Shown here piece by piece: positions 1 through 12,641 of a stretch of DNA of 64,000 nucleotides. The notes below the pieces were generated by a model that made no database searches, was not told the DNA's origin, and worked only from the letters and a program-made list of their open reading frames with translations. The position numbers and the translations under genes are program-made. Position 1 is the first letter of the stretch. Each line of letters starts with the position of its first letter. Origin of the DNA: Cokeromyces recurvatus. Its lineage: Eukaryota; Mucoromycota; Mucoromycetes; Mucorales; Mucoraceae. Where the stretch lies: the NCBI RefSeq assembly GCF_025118155.1, contig NW_026251389.1:186001-250000 (forward strand), written 5' to 3'.

Positions 1-42
1 TCACAGAAATAAGCCATGTCTACAGATAGTCCATACAAAGAT

Positions 43-86
<44 letters not shown>

Positions 87-108
87 AGTGATAATTGTCT
101 GATTTAGA

Positions 109-523
109 AATTGTGTCCTGCTTGTTGAATTTGAAAGAAACACAACAGCCCATAACTTGGGAGAATTTCCTCAAGCCCATGCAAAATACTACAGTTGATA
201 CATATAAAGATAGGGACATGGCTGATTTTAAAGGTGACTGGAAGGCTTGTTTTATGAGCGTTGTAAAAATGTTAGATATGGATGTTAAACAAAGCAGAGA
301 TAGCTGGTTTCTCGTAGAAGAGGGTATTCAAACATCAACAAAAACAAGCAGTGATAATCCAACTGGTGCTCTTGAGGAGACTCAAAGCGTTTTGACAGGA
401 ATTAGTGCTTCAAAGTCAAAATCGAGCTCAAGACAGTCAAGCACAGACAAAAATTACATATTGACAGCTAAAGAGAAGAAGTGCAGAATGATGTATGAAT
501 TATTGAACGTTTCAAGAATGTGA
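109..523 (+). CDS. Hypothetical protein, C-terminal exon (5' part outside window)
   Basis: An open frame of about 140 codons runs to a TGA at 521-523. A TTTAG at 104-108 could be a splice acceptor, so this is probably the last exon of a gene whose start lies left of the window. The translated part is hydrophilic: it has a segment with W, K and D residues (DFKGDWKACF), a Ser/Thr-rich middle (SKSKSSSRQSS) and a Lys-rich end. There is no signal peptide or membrane segment, and I do not recognise a domain. A 27-base A-run lies just upstream, probably inside the preceding intron. An isolated open frame in decayed sequence is the alternative. Confidence 0.4.
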
Positions 524-1627
524 ACTTTATCAACAGAAAAGATAGTTGAAAAGTAAATGACATTATTCGCTTCTGTTGATAAGGTAAAGATAAAAAAGAA
601 GATAGAATAAATCTTTGAAAGCTTTGTATAAAACTTTTATTATAAATTGAATAAAATAAAATTAAACTGAATTAAAATTGAATTTCTCAAAATAAGTGCA
701 AAAAGGATTCTTATTTGTATCTTGTGGAGAACAGGGTTACTTCGCGACAGGAACAGAATGAAAGAAGAAAGTTTCCCATAAAATGGTTAAAGTTATTTTG
801 TTTGAGCACTCTAGTCTTTGCCCAAATTGAGAATTAATCTCAGTTAACTCACTCTAATAAATATTAAATTATTTGTGCACGATCTAGACGATTATTTTTC
901 TTAAAACCAAATAATGAGATCTCATTTGTTCATACTTGTGAATGATATAGGGAAGATGCTTTTTGATATAGATTTCTTGTATTATATTCATTCCTCAATG
1001 TACTACTTGAATGAATTTCATTATATTGTATAGTGTATAGATAGTATATGATTATATTTTTAACTTAGTATATTAGATAATAATGTGGATATACAACTAA
1101 TAGGTACAATTTACAATGCATATACTTTTGTCATTAATAACTCTTTACACTATTGTTTGGCTTATCATTATTTTGTAACGTTAATATTTATTATAATATT
1201 ATTTTCTCGTCACAAGAATGTCTTATAAGTTGAAATCAAATAATGTTGTATGCATAAAGTGTACAACTAATAACTATAAATATCATTCGAGTCCTTCATG
1301 ACTCTGATCTGTATATTATAAGATATTATGTAATACATCATTATACACACAACAATTTCTATTAACTTAGTTGTAAAGACGACTACATTCATAACATCAA
1401 AAAAAAATCGGGTAGATGACAATTATTTTTTCTTAATAGACAAAACCTACAAACCTGAATGTAACTCAAGAAAAAGACTTTTAGTTTTGATTTTAGAAAA
1501 AAAAAATTAGAATACCATTATAATTGAAAAACAGACAGAAAGATACGCGATCTTATTGGTGAAGTCACGTGATTTTTTAGTAAAAATACATGATATATAT
1601 AAATACTCTACAAAAATAAATGTAAAA
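524..1627. other. Intergenic AT-rich region
   Basis: No open frame with coding character on either strand. The sequence is very AT-rich with scattered short A/T runs, and nothing else is recognised. Confidence 0.5.
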
Positions 1628-1700
1628 GGAGCTATGGCCCAATGGATAAGGCGTCTGACTACGAATCAGGAGATTCCAGGTTCGACCCCTGGTAGCTTCG
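1628..1700 (+). tRNA. tRNA-Arg (anticodon ACG), no intron
   Basis: The 73-nt sequence folds as a complete cloverleaf. The acceptor stem GGAGCTA (1628-1634) pairs with TAGCTTC (1693-1699) with one G.U pair, and the discriminator G is at 1700. The D arm is GCCC...GGC. The anticodon stem TCTGA/TCAGG closes a CTACGAA loop with anticodon ACG, which reads CGN arginine codons after A-to-I editing at position 34. The variable loop is short, and the T arm CCAGG-TTCGACC-CCTGG contains the B-box sequence. A six-T run at 1709-1714 is a likely RNA polymerase III terminator. No CCA is encoded, as expected for a nuclear eukaryotic tRNA. Confidence 0.96.
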
Positions 1701-1708
1701 AAATTTCA

Positions 1709-1714
1709 TTTTTT
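1709..1714 (+). terminator. RNA polymerase III terminator of tRNA-Arg
   Basis: A run of six T residues begins nine bases after the tRNA discriminator base, the usual pol III stop signal. A second T run follows within ten bases. Confidence 0.7.
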
Positions 1715-3309
1715 ATTTTTGTATTCTTATTATTACATTCTGTCGTATTTAACGTCTGATGTATATGAATATTTTATAATGAGTACGTAGATGGTTTCTT
1801 TTGTTTCATATTAGTTTCTATGATTTATATAATTATTCTTTTTATGTCGTATAAGATTATGACTACTATTTCTTAGTTGCGTGACAACAGTTATACTAAA
1901 AATCTTACGTTAAAGTATTACTTAATATTAATGGAGCAATACATATGGATATTTAATAGAGTGAATGAAAGATGACATTTTTATTTTATAACAGTAGCTA
2001 TTATACTTATAATAGTTGTTGCAGAGCAACATATAAAAGAAGACATTAAATTCATATATTCAACAAAGATGTTCCTCTTTATTTTATTTATATATAAACA
2101 AGTGTTATAACCTCACTATTGTTAGTACGTTATTTTAATAAGGATATGATATTTTGATCAGACATTATTTATACTACTTCTTAGTTTTTTTTTATGCAGT
2201 ATTGTGTCTAATCCGGAAGTAGCAGCAATATTTAATGTATGTAGATATATATACTATATAGTATGAATTAATGTAATTGATAATTTCAAATAATAATACT
2301 ATTTCTATTTATTGAGGAGAAAAGATGTCTTTTATAATATATTTATAGTAGCGTTTATTTAAACCTTATGTAACATGTAAATCAAAGTACAATAACTGCC
2401 TAAATCTATTTGGACAATCTACATTTATGTAATCTGTATTGTCGTGACTCATCAAACATCGAATCCAATATATAGACAAGATCATACAATAAGTATTTGT
2501 AAGTATAATAAATTAGCTAAACAATAAAAGCACGACGTAATCAGCTTACTGTCAGATATAAACCCTTATTAAAGAATGCTTATTCTCATTATTAAAAATG
2601 CCTCGATATGAATGATCTATTTTATAAAGGAAATCAGCATATATTACTAATTTTTTTATAGAAAAAAAAAAAAAAGAAAAAGAAAAGAAGCTCCCTTTTA
2701 TTGCATTAAGTGATAACATATTAACTTAAGAAAGTGGTTATTCTAAGAAACATAAAGTGAATTGAAAAAATAGAAAAAAAAGTTATTAGTAAAATAGCTA
2801 TCTTTTATATTTGTAACTCTTGTTGACAAAAGCTTTTAAATTTAGTTTTATATTTGCTATCATAGTGTCCAAGTCTATAAAAACTATAGAAGGGCTAATG
2901 TACCAAAAAAAAAAAAGCTGAAATTAATAGTTTTAACTTTAAATAACCAAAGCCTAATAACTGCACTATTTTCTTTAACCAAACATCCCCATAATAATGA
3001 ACATGATTTTCTTTTTAAAAGACTTTAAATGCCAAGAGTTTGAATAATCTGAAGATAGTTCCTGTTTTGCCTAGAACAATAATAACCTTTTCATTATGTT
3101 TTATTAATCAATATGATTTTTTGAAATAAAATATTTTAATATAAAAAAGAGAAGGTTACACTATGGGCTGTTAAAAAAAAAAGAAAAAGAAAAAGAAATA
3201 TAAATATCTACAATTGCAGCGTTATTTCTTCTTTTTTCTAGTTTCTTATTTATTTTTGACTGAAACAAAAAAATCAAAACAGAAAAATTAAATTTATATT
3301 ATTTTTAAT
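1715..3309. other. Intergenic AT-rich region
   Basis: About 1.6 kb without a supported gene. It is strongly AT-rich with several A runs (for example near 2663-2677 and 3172-3198). The part next to 3310 is the promoter region of the reductase-acyltransferase gene. No clear TATA element could be singled out in such AT-rich DNA. Confidence 0.45.
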
Positions 3310-5203
3310 ATGTCTTCATCACCTGTTCCAACTATTTCCATTACATCCCCAGATTTAAAAAATAAGGATTACGATAGCATAATGTCAAGCAGCAGTACAT
3401 TAACTACTACACCTGATTCTCCTACTGTGTTTGATGTTGTCAAAGATATTGAAAGTAATCTTGTCATAGACTCACAAGAGAGTTTTATTATTGATAATGA
3501 AGAAGAGGATTGTCAAATCGCTGCTCCTAATCCACAAAAAACAATTCAAACATTTTATGATCAGAAATGTATTCTGATTACAGGTGCTACCGGATTCATT
3601 GGTAAAGCTGTATTGTGGAAATTAATTCAGTCCCTGACAGATTCTGTTGATAAAATATTTCTTTTGTTAAGGTGTAAAAGACAACAAAATACACCATATG
3701 ATCGTTTACAAGAAGATATATTATCCAATAAGGTAACATACATAGAGACTGTCTATATATGCATGCATGTATATACATATACATATATTAATCTTATTAT
3801 TATTATTATTATCACTATAAAAGGCTTTTGTTAGTCTGCGTAGATCAATGGGATTTACTAGATTTGATCGTTTTATTGAAGGGAAAGTATATCCCATATT
3901 CGGTGATTTAGCCGAAACCCAATTGGGGTTGTCTGACCCTGATTTTCATATAATTTCAAGTCAAACTAATATTATTTTTCATTGTGCTGGAAGTAACACA
4001 CTTAACTTACAAAATCTTGTCAAAATCAATTCTTTTGGAACATTACAGCTTTTAGATTTAGCAAAGAAATGTCTATCTCTATCTGCATTTGTCTCTTTAT
4101 CACATTTATTCCAACATGATGAACAAAAAATTGAAGAAAATTCTTTATATCCTTTATGTAATAGTGGACAGAAATTAACGGCTAAAGAGATATTAAATCA
4201 AATTTTATCAACTAATGAAGATGATGAAAACAATTTCCATACGTTAATACCATCATTTTATAATAACGATTATTTTTTCTCAAAAGCATTGGCTGAGCAT
4301 ATTTTGGTTGAAGAAGTTTCAAGATCCTTAAAGGAAGAGGATTCATTATTTCCTATTGCTATGTTAAGGCTAAGCCCTGTAGGCCCAAGTGTACATGAAC
4401 CATTAATAGGTTGGGTAAATATATTTTATACTCATCTTCTATTATAGATCATCAACTTACTCTTATATTAATATTATTATTAGGCGGACGGTGTGAATGG
4501 CATGAATGGTGCAATTTTACTAACTGGTAAAGGACAAGCTAAAAATATTATTCAGCCACATGTCGGAAGTACTTTCATTGATGTTGTACCTGTTGATTAT
4601 GTTGCTCGTTTGATAATTGGCTGTGCCGCTACATTCGACTCAACTATAATAAAGGAAAAAAAATTCGAAATACCCAAGGAGGTTCATATGACAACCATTA
4701 GCAAAACATCGTCATTGAGTTTGGAAGAACAAAATACAAATCGATTACCATCTTTACCTTCAGAACATAAAAGTATGTTTCATAAGAGAACATCAAGTAA
4801 TAGTAGTCAAAGGATGTCATCTATTCGAAATAGTAATATATTCTGTTATCGTCCATCTTCAATACCCTCCTCTTATTTATCATTTTCAGAGACACTACCA
4901 AAAATTTATCATATATCAACTACAAATTTGCGCCCAATTACATGGCGTATGGGATATGAAGCCATGCGTCAATACTGGAATACATCAACTTTTGCAAACT
5001 TACCCACTTCAACTATCTATTTTAACAATAATCATTCTGCCAATGGAACTACACCACCTGCATCTTCTCGACTTTCGCGTGCACGTACAGTAATGAACTC
5101 ATTGCGTGACTATTATATGAGCCAAAATACTTCACAATTTAATGACACCATCAATCCCTCTCAGCGGTCATCATTTATAAATGAAGATCGTAGTTCTTTT
5201 ATA

Positions 5204-5234
<31 letters not shown>

Positions 5235-8200
5235 GTGGTGGTAATAATAGTAATAGTGTTAGTAGTAGCAGCAGCTATAAACGTATTTCCCAGCAACGGT
5301 CAAGTCGTGCCTTAGAGATGGCAGTGAAAACTGCCTATGTGATGAGAGATAGCATTATCTGTTCTCGACATTCAATTCCTATTGTTATTTCTTTAAACAC
5401 AATGAAATTAATTGATGCTATTCGCAATATGCATGATGATGCTTTTGACCCTAGTACTATCTTACCTGAAGATACTAATAGTAAATTCTGGGTCAATTAT
5501 TTTATGAATGCAAGTTATGGTATACATCATTACGTGTGTCAAGATCCTAATACATCATTGATTCGACTTCCGACCCCAATTGATGGCTGGAGTTGTAGTA
5601 TTGAGCGACCTATTGAGGGCTTGGACGAAGATGATAGTGACTATTACGAACACGTTCTGACTCGGCAAGTTAAGAGCGTTCTTTTTTCAAAGGACCAAGT
5701 CAAACAACGCACAACACGTATGATATCTCATATTAAATCTATATTAACAATGCAAGCTAATAATAAGGAAAAGGATGATGCTTGGCTGACAGATCTTGAT
5801 GATGCTTTAGATGATTGGTGTCAAGATACATCGAATAGCATTGAAAGACGTAGTATGGTTGCACTTGGTAAATGGCGTCGTAGCAAAGGTAGTAATGACG
5901 AATCTGTAAAAATTATTGTTTTAAACGATAAGCGTGTCAATCAAGCCATTACTCAAATCACACGAAATGCAGGTGTCGCAAAGCAAACGGCTGTGAATGA
6001 GGCTATGAAAATTTTGATGAGGATGAGTGAGCGTACGCAACTGTCATTTGTTTGGTTTACAGGAACTCTTTTAAATCAATTATTTACGGATCTCTTTGAA
6101 CATGTTCGTATCTCAGATGAAAGTCTTCGCATCATTCGACAAGCCACAATAGGTAAACGTGTTGTTTATGTTCCTGTTGCAAAATCCATTTTAGATTTAT
6201 TATTGGTCTGGTATATTGCAATTCGGTATCGCCTACCTGTTCCTGCACTTGTTTGTGATGAGTCTGTTATGACGCAACAACAACTAGGTTCCTTATCTGA
6301 TCTCTATCGCTTAGCAGGAGGCTACTATGTAAAACGCGATAAAACGAAACGATCTCCACTCAATTCGGCTGTTACAGCAGCTTATACACAGGTTCTATTA
6401 AGGGAGCATGGTGCACTTTCCTTTTGTCTTGAGAGATCGAGATCAAGGACAGGTAAATTTCAAGAGCCTTATCCTGATGGATTTGTTGAAATGATTATTG
6501 AGTCCACTTTACAGACGAACCAGTCTCGATGTTCATCTTCATCATCCACATCTCGTCTAACAGCACAATCTTCAGATCTTTCTGATAATAATAGTATGAC
6601 GGATGAACCACCTACTAATCGATCTCAGCAATCTAATAAAAAGGTGTATAATAAGGATGTTGTGTTTATACCTATCAATATCACATATGAACATGTACCC
6701 GAGTTATCTTGTCTGATAGATGAAGTCTTGGATCAACAGCAGCCTATAAACCGACAGAGACCCCCTATGACTTCCAGTAATTCTTCACCGTCTTTAATGA
6801 CAGGTCGTCGTTTGCCGATGATGCGACCCAGCGAGACTATGGATCGACGTAAAACTTTACTTGAAAATGACACATTTACAACGAAAAAAGGAGGACGTGT
6901 CACACTTGGTGTTGGATCTCTCATTAGTGTGCAAGAAGTAGCAGATGAATTTTATCAAAAAGATGTAACAAATAGCGGGTAAAGATTTAATATAACAAGC
7001 ATATATGTATATATTTATATTTTAATTTTAGTGGTAGTGTACGTGATAGTGAAGAAACGATATATGATGAAGTAGATATGTTAATGACAGAGGTTACCCG
7101 CCGTATTCATGTTTCACAATGTAAAGCTTTAGTCGTATCTCCTATATCAATTATCGCTTCCATTATATTATATGGACGTGCAACACATGGTGTATGTGTA
7201 GGCAAAATAAAGGAATTGATGGTATGGATGAGACATGAAATGATTCAGCATGGATATGCTATTGATTGGCAAGGTATACATACATTATAGAATATTAGAG
7301 CACAACAGAATTTACATATATATACATAGAGGGAGAAGATTTAGACTCATTGATTTTAACATCGTTTAAATTATTGGATGAGCCAAAAAACTTAATCTTG
7401 GATGGCAGAGAATTCAATGATGATACAAATATTCGTGTCAATGATCATGCAGACAATGTGATGACCCTTTCTTATTATGCAAATCAAATTATCGATATTT
7501 TTCTTTTGGATTCCTTTTTTGCAATTGTTTATTTGTCATTCTTAGAAGAGTCTGTTTTAGAAGATGAATTTATGGATCGATTCCGTTTCTTGTTACAATT
7601 ACTGGAAAAGGAATTTGTCTTACATTGGGATTTAGACGAGGTAATAATAAAACTAATATGTATAAATACATATATAAAACTCACATTACATATTAGAAAT
7701 TCAAGCATGTAATCCATACTTATGTCTCAAAGCATATCATTCGTATTCATGAAAATCGACTACAACTTTTAGTCAATTTGGAAAATGATCCTATACGTTA
7801 TGAACAAATGATGTTCTTGGCTTCTCTTGTCTATCCAACAGTAGATGCCTATTGGATTACATCGTGTTCATTATCAGCATTAGAGGCCGTTCCCATGCTA
7901 CCACGCTGTATTATTCCTCTCTTATCACAATGGATCGCAACTCATCTTATCACTGGTCGAAGAACGATTTATCGTGAAGTATTGTCAACAGAATCGAGCA
8001 AGACAGCCGTCAATGTCTTTATGTCGATGGGTTTCTTGACCGAAATCAAATTAAAGGAAAAGCTATCTCCAGATGCACAAATTTTATTGCATGAATTAGG
8101 AATACCTACTTCTGAAATTTTGATTGAGCTTGCAGGACAAAATAGTGATGGTGGTAAGACGCCTGTGTCACCTATTGATCCTGAAGGCATGATGGTAAAA

Positions 8201-8601
8201 AGATGAACAAAAAAAAAAAAAAGGTAATAGAAAATTTGTTATTGATTGCTCTTTTTTTTTTCATATAGAAAGCGATGATGGCACAAATAGAAATGAATCG
8301 AGCTAATTCAAATATGGCAGATCTTTGTCAACAAATTGATTCTTATCGTCTAGGTGCAGCCTCACAACGTGAAAGCTTTCAAAATGCTCAAGTCTTTCAA
8401 AAATGTTTAATGCAAATTAAAGGAATCATTCTAAAAAATAATAGTTTTACAAAAAGGAGACAGGTTATTTTAGAAGCTGATGAAGAACATTTGACTCAGT
8501 TGGTGTATTCATTATTGATTAGTAGTGTTCCAGTAGGAGACCGAGCAGCACAAGCACGTGCTTTAAGACGTATATCTGAAGCATATAATTTAATGAAATG
8601 A
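3310..8601 (+). CDS. Fatty acyl-CoA reductase / GNPAT-like acyltransferase fusion protein (7 exons, 1627 aa)
   Basis: Exons 3310-3732, 3824-4414, 4484-6978, 7032-7273, 7330-7640, 7706-8194 and 8269-8601 join with all phases consistent. The N-terminal module is an NAD(P)-binding reductase of the fatty acyl-CoA reductase type: Rossmann motif TGATGFIG near residue 90, active-site YFFSK (YxxxK) near residue 290 and the family's GW..G block at the exon 2/3 join. A long Ser-rich linker follows. The C-terminal module resembles the GNPAT/PlsB family: VPV..SILD near residue 900, GGYYVKRD, and LERSRSRTGK near residue 985, then a helical C-terminal region. In animals these two activities are separate enzymes of ether-lipid synthesis. 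Here the usual motif-I His (HxxxxD) is Ala and the usual EGTRSR is ERSRSR, so acyltransferase activity is uncertain. Membrane-associated lipid metabolism is inferred. The next gene, also an acyltransferase, starts 257 bp downstream. Confidence 0.85.
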
Positions 8602-8858
8602 AAAAAAAAATGTATATATTTATACCTTACTACTTTATGTAAAGATTTTTTTTTTAATAAATTAATATTATCATGTAATAATTGATTTAGTAGCCTCAGT
8701 GTGATGTGTAACAATTTGAAATCCAGATACATGTGACTTTTATAGTATTTGACAGGTGGTGTAACCTCTGTTTTTTTTAATATCCTTTTTAATATCTTTT
8801 TTAATTATCTTTTTTTTTTTTCCAATATCTTCATTATTATTATTATACATGTATAAAT

Positions 8859-10685
8859 ATGCCATTTGGAAAAGGGGCTACATTTTGTAGAGAATGGGCA
8901 AGAATCTCTCTTTGGGCCTTCTTTTCAGATGTCAAAGTAGAAGGCTATGAAAATATCATAAATCATGACCAGCCATACATATTGTAAGTAGTAGTATCGT
9001 ACGATATAAGTAAAAATATACTTTATTATACTAATCTTTTTTTGTTTGTTTTATAAAAAAAAAAGTGCATGTACGCATCACAATATGTTACTAGATCCAG
9101 CTGTGATATGTTATGCAACATCTAAGGAATATCTGCATTATTGGGCAAAGAGTTCAATCTTTATTAATAATAAATATGCATTACAGTTCTTAAATAGTGT
9201 GGGATGTGTTCCAGTTTATCGAGGCTCCGGAGATCATAAAGCATTATATACAGCCACTTTTAAAGTATTTGAGCTAAATGAATCCATTGTTGTCTTTCCC
9301 GAAGGTACAAGTCATACTTTACCTCATTTGGGTCCATTAAAGCATGGTATAAGTTTTGTAAGTACAATAAATAAGGCTTATATATATATATATAGGAATG
9401 ATAATACACCAAGTAAGTTTCTTCATATTAATACCATTATTATCATATACAATAAGGCTGCATTAGAATATGCTCAGTTGTTACGAGATACAGCACCAAA
9501 GGCTAATAATGATGGTCACTATTCTATTAAACCTGCTGCTATTTTGCCCGTAGGCATTGTCTACACTGATAAATCAAAATATCGCAGTGTAGCTATTGTT
9601 AGGTATTATATATATATAAATGTATAAATGCATATAGATAGATAGATGGATACAAGTCACTCATATTATCCCATTATCTCTTATTATTATTATTATTATT
9701 ATAGATTCGGTAAACCAATTCAAGTGGACCCTTATCTTCACGATTTCGATAAAGATCCTAAAGCAACTGCTAAAAGAGTAACAAAAGAACTTGAAGATGC
9801 CCTTGTGGCTTTAACTATTAATGCTCCCGATCAAATAGTTCGAACTAGTGCTATCACTGCAAGAGACATTTTGTTCCCTAAGGAATATGGAAACATGCCT
9901 GATTTCATTCAAGTTACACAAAGGTAATCAATAGGAATATCAGGTAATAACATAAATTTTTTTTAACCTTTTTTTTTTCTTTTTTTTTAATTAGCTTAAT
10001 CAATATACTATCAAACGAGGATAAAAGATACTTGGCTGAAAATCTGTATGCTTATCAATATGAATTAAATGATCTTTTATTACGTGATAGTGACTTGATT
10101 GATTATTGTAATCACTGCTCTAATATGAATCAAAAGATTTGCAAGAATCTTATTTATAAATCCTCAAGCTTATTTATGAAGCTTCCCTTCTTTTTACCTG
10201 TCTTTATGGGCCATTTCCCACTTTATTTGATTAGTCAATATTATAGTAAACAAGAAATATATGAGGAATCTAAAGCACAAGGCAAGATCCTTTATGCAAC
10301 CGCCTTGGTACCCTTCATGTTGATTACACTCTTTCTTTGGGTCTGGTATTATCTTTATCGATTCCGCTTAATCGGGTTTGTATTTACTGGCATGACAATT
10401 ATTGTTTTCTTTTGGCTTCATGTTACAACTATTGATTCTAGTTATGAAGCATTTAAACAATGGAGAGGCACTTTCCAATTATTTGATGCATTTATATTAC
10501 AAAGAGGATTTGGCAACAGACAAAAACGCATATTAGATATAATTAAGTTAAGGAAAGCAATTCAAAATGAATTATACAATTTATTTTTGGATAATAGTCA
10601 AGGCATGGATGACAACAATGATGTTGATTATCAACATGTTGTAAATGCCATTCGTGATCGTCATTTAAAGAAGCAAAAAAAATAA
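8859..10685 (+). CDS. Glycerol-3-phosphate/DHAP acyltransferase, Gpt2/Sct1 type (5 exons, 490 aa)
   Basis: Exons 8859-8983, 9066-9357, 9457-9602, 9705-9923 and 9995-10685 close in phase. The product should acylate sn-1 of glycerol-3-phosphate, the first step of glycerolipid synthesis, at the ER. Visible motifs are HHNMLLD near residue 46 (HxxxxD, catalytic), FPEGTSH near residue 120 (motif III, phosphate binding), and two strongly hydrophobic segments near residues 360 and 385. The enzyme is shorter than yeast Gpt2/Sct1 (about 740-760 aa), lacking most of their C-terminal tail. Its last exon and pieces of two introns are duplicated at 16.71-17.49 kb. A mariner-type transposon sits 27 bp after the stop codon, so its 3' UTR and polyadenylation may be affected. 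Confidence 0.88.
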
Positions 10686-10712
10686 ATAAAATTAGTTTCT
10701 CTTTTTTGAGTA

Positions 10713-12388
10713 TACACTATTTCCTGAAATTAATGGGACACTTCAAAAAAAAAAAAAAAATTAGTGCACTCAAAAAAATAAAAATGAGCCAAGAATAAAT
10801 AAAAATTTCAGGCAATGGCCAATTAAAAAATAGGTTAAAAAAAATCAAGCACTATAAAAATTTAAAATTAGGACATTTCAAGACTTTTTTTTTTCAGGTT
10901 TCAAATCAATTAATATGAGTCAGTTTATATTCGAAGACGGTAAAGGCAAGATGTTCAATGAAGATAGCAATGAAGTTGCTGTGCTTCAAATGGAAGTTGA
11001 TGACCCCAATTTTCCACTTGGCGATGTTACTAATTACAGTGAATATCAGTATCTTAAACCTCCTGAGAAACCAAAAGGCGAACAAAATGAATCAAGTAGT
11101 AATAAAGCAGAAAGCGTCCACACTTCTGAGAATGATACATCAATACTCAGAACACATCGTCGTTATAAAAAAGAAGACATGGATTACTTTTTTTTTTCTA
11201 GTAAATGAAAAGGGAATGTCCGTTCGCGGCGCAGCCAAACAGATGAAGATTCCTTCAAGTACTGCTTCCAACTGGCATAAAAAAAGGTACTGAAGCGTTG
11301 GACGACTTCGTTGAGTTGAGAAAGGCCGGAAGTGGAAGACCTGTAGGCAGACCTCCAAAGCTAACCGACGACCATCGAAATTATTTGGTAAAGCTTGTAG
11401 ATGAGAACGATACAGGATTGACTCTTGACCAAATGATGGAAAGCTTGACGACCGAATTTATGGGTTTGCAGATTTCTAAGTCTGCTTTTCATGAGTTTGC
11501 CAAAACAAAATGCAGAATCAGTTTTAAGAGAGCACACTTTCAACCTGAGGAAAGAAATAGCCCTGAGAAGATCGAGCAAAGATACAATTGGGTCAAGCAC
11601 TTGGAGAATACTGACATGGATTTTGAAAGTAATTGTGTATTCATTGATGAGGCAGGCTTTCATATAAACATGAAGAGATATTTCGCATGGTCACGAGTGG
11701 GGACTTGCGCAACTGTAAAGATCCCAAAGACAAAATCGAAAATGACGACAATCCTTGGAGCCGTTTCCGCTATTAGGGTTGTTAACATAAAAGTTAGGAT
11801 CCCCAAAGTTGTTCAATCAAGAAAGAGAAAGCTGGAAAGCAATAAAGAAGACAAAGGAATTATGGTTAGTGCAAAAAGAACAGTTGGTACAGTAACTGGC
11901 CATTAGTTCAACTTTATTGCGAGTACGCTAGATATTATGGATAAAGATGAAGAATTCAAAGGCTATTATCTGATCATGGATAATGCACCTATACACAAAC
12001 ACGAAGATATAGAACTTTTCGTTGAGAGTCGTGGCTATGGCTGTGTTTATTTACCACCGTATTCCCCTGAATTGAATCCTATTGAACAATTTTGGTCAGT
12101 CTGCAAAAGCAAGCTTAAAAGAGAAGCGCTCTTAAATAAAAAAAACTTTAACTTCGCGTATAAAGGACGCATGCAACAATGTTCTTATTAGTGTTCTTAA
12201 AGGTTTCTATAGATATTCAGCCAAGAAATTTGACGATTGCTTACAGCGCAAAACCCATATAGATAGACCACCCATTTGGGACATTCGGGCCACTTTAATT
12301 TTGAACCAATAAAAAATTGTCTTTTGCCTTATTTTTTAATTGGCCATTGCCTGATTTTTTTTTTTTTGAAGTGTTAGGAAATAGTGTA
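10713..12388 (+). mobile_element. Decayed Tc1/mariner (IS630 superfamily) transposon with TA target duplication
   Basis: The element proper is 10715-12386, flanked by TA at 10713-10714 and 12387-12388. Its ends are inverted: CACTATTTCCT at the left and AGGAAATAGTG at the right. The inverted repeats continue inward in patches: ACTTC plus an A-run, and CAGGCAATGGCCAATT at about 10809, whose complement lies at about 12336-12353. The left arm carries roughly 60 extra bases, so the repeats are long but interrupted. Inside is a broken DDE transposase. The uninterrupted copy of the acyltransferase 3' end at 17.49 kb reads through the equivalent of the left junction without the element, which supports the left boundary. 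Confidence 0.9.
10915..12312 (+). pseudogene. DDE transposase pseudogene (DD34E) of the Tc1/mariner-like element
   Basis: Coding is split over several frames. It starts MSQFIFEDGKG at 10915, changes frame within the T-run around 11190, changes again near 11290, meets an in-frame TAG at 11904-11906 (after ..VGTVTGH) and shifts frame near 12165 before ending at a TAA at 12310-12312. The catalytic triad is still visible: D at 11646 (FIDEAGFH), D at 11979 (IMDNAPIH) and E at 12084 (SPELNPIEQFW), with 34 residues between the second D and the E. An N-terminal helix-turn-helix-like stretch (VRGAAKQMKIPSSTASNW) and a GRPVGRPP AT-hook-like motif precede the DDE domain. At least four lesions make it non-functional, although one frame change could in principle be an intron. 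Confidence 0.85.
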
Positions 12389-12399
12389 TATGATCAACT

Positions 12400-12480
12400 T
12401 TAGCGCCAAATTTAATTACTTGGCATGGAGCTTGTATCATTTATTTTTCAAATACCGCCAATCATTTTTGCCTTTCCATC
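12400..12480. repeat. Diverged direct repeat of the 5' flank at 16585-16655
   Basis: The segment from CCAAATTTAATTAC through GAGCTTGTATCATTTATTTT to AATCATTT matches the region just upstream of the lineage-specific gene that starts at 16574, in the same orientation and with scattered mismatches. It may be the leftover promoter of a second copy of that gene, whose body is no longer present to the left. Confidence 0.55.
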
Positions 12481-12641
12481 GACAGCAGGTTTAAAATCCG
12501 CTCTTAAAATAGGGTGATTTAAGTAAATCAGGAATTTTAATTACGTCACCATATTATATATATTAAAACCTTTTGTTTATTTATTTATTAATCTCTTCAT
12601 ATTTTTAATACCAAAAAAAAAAAAAAAAATATACATGTAAA

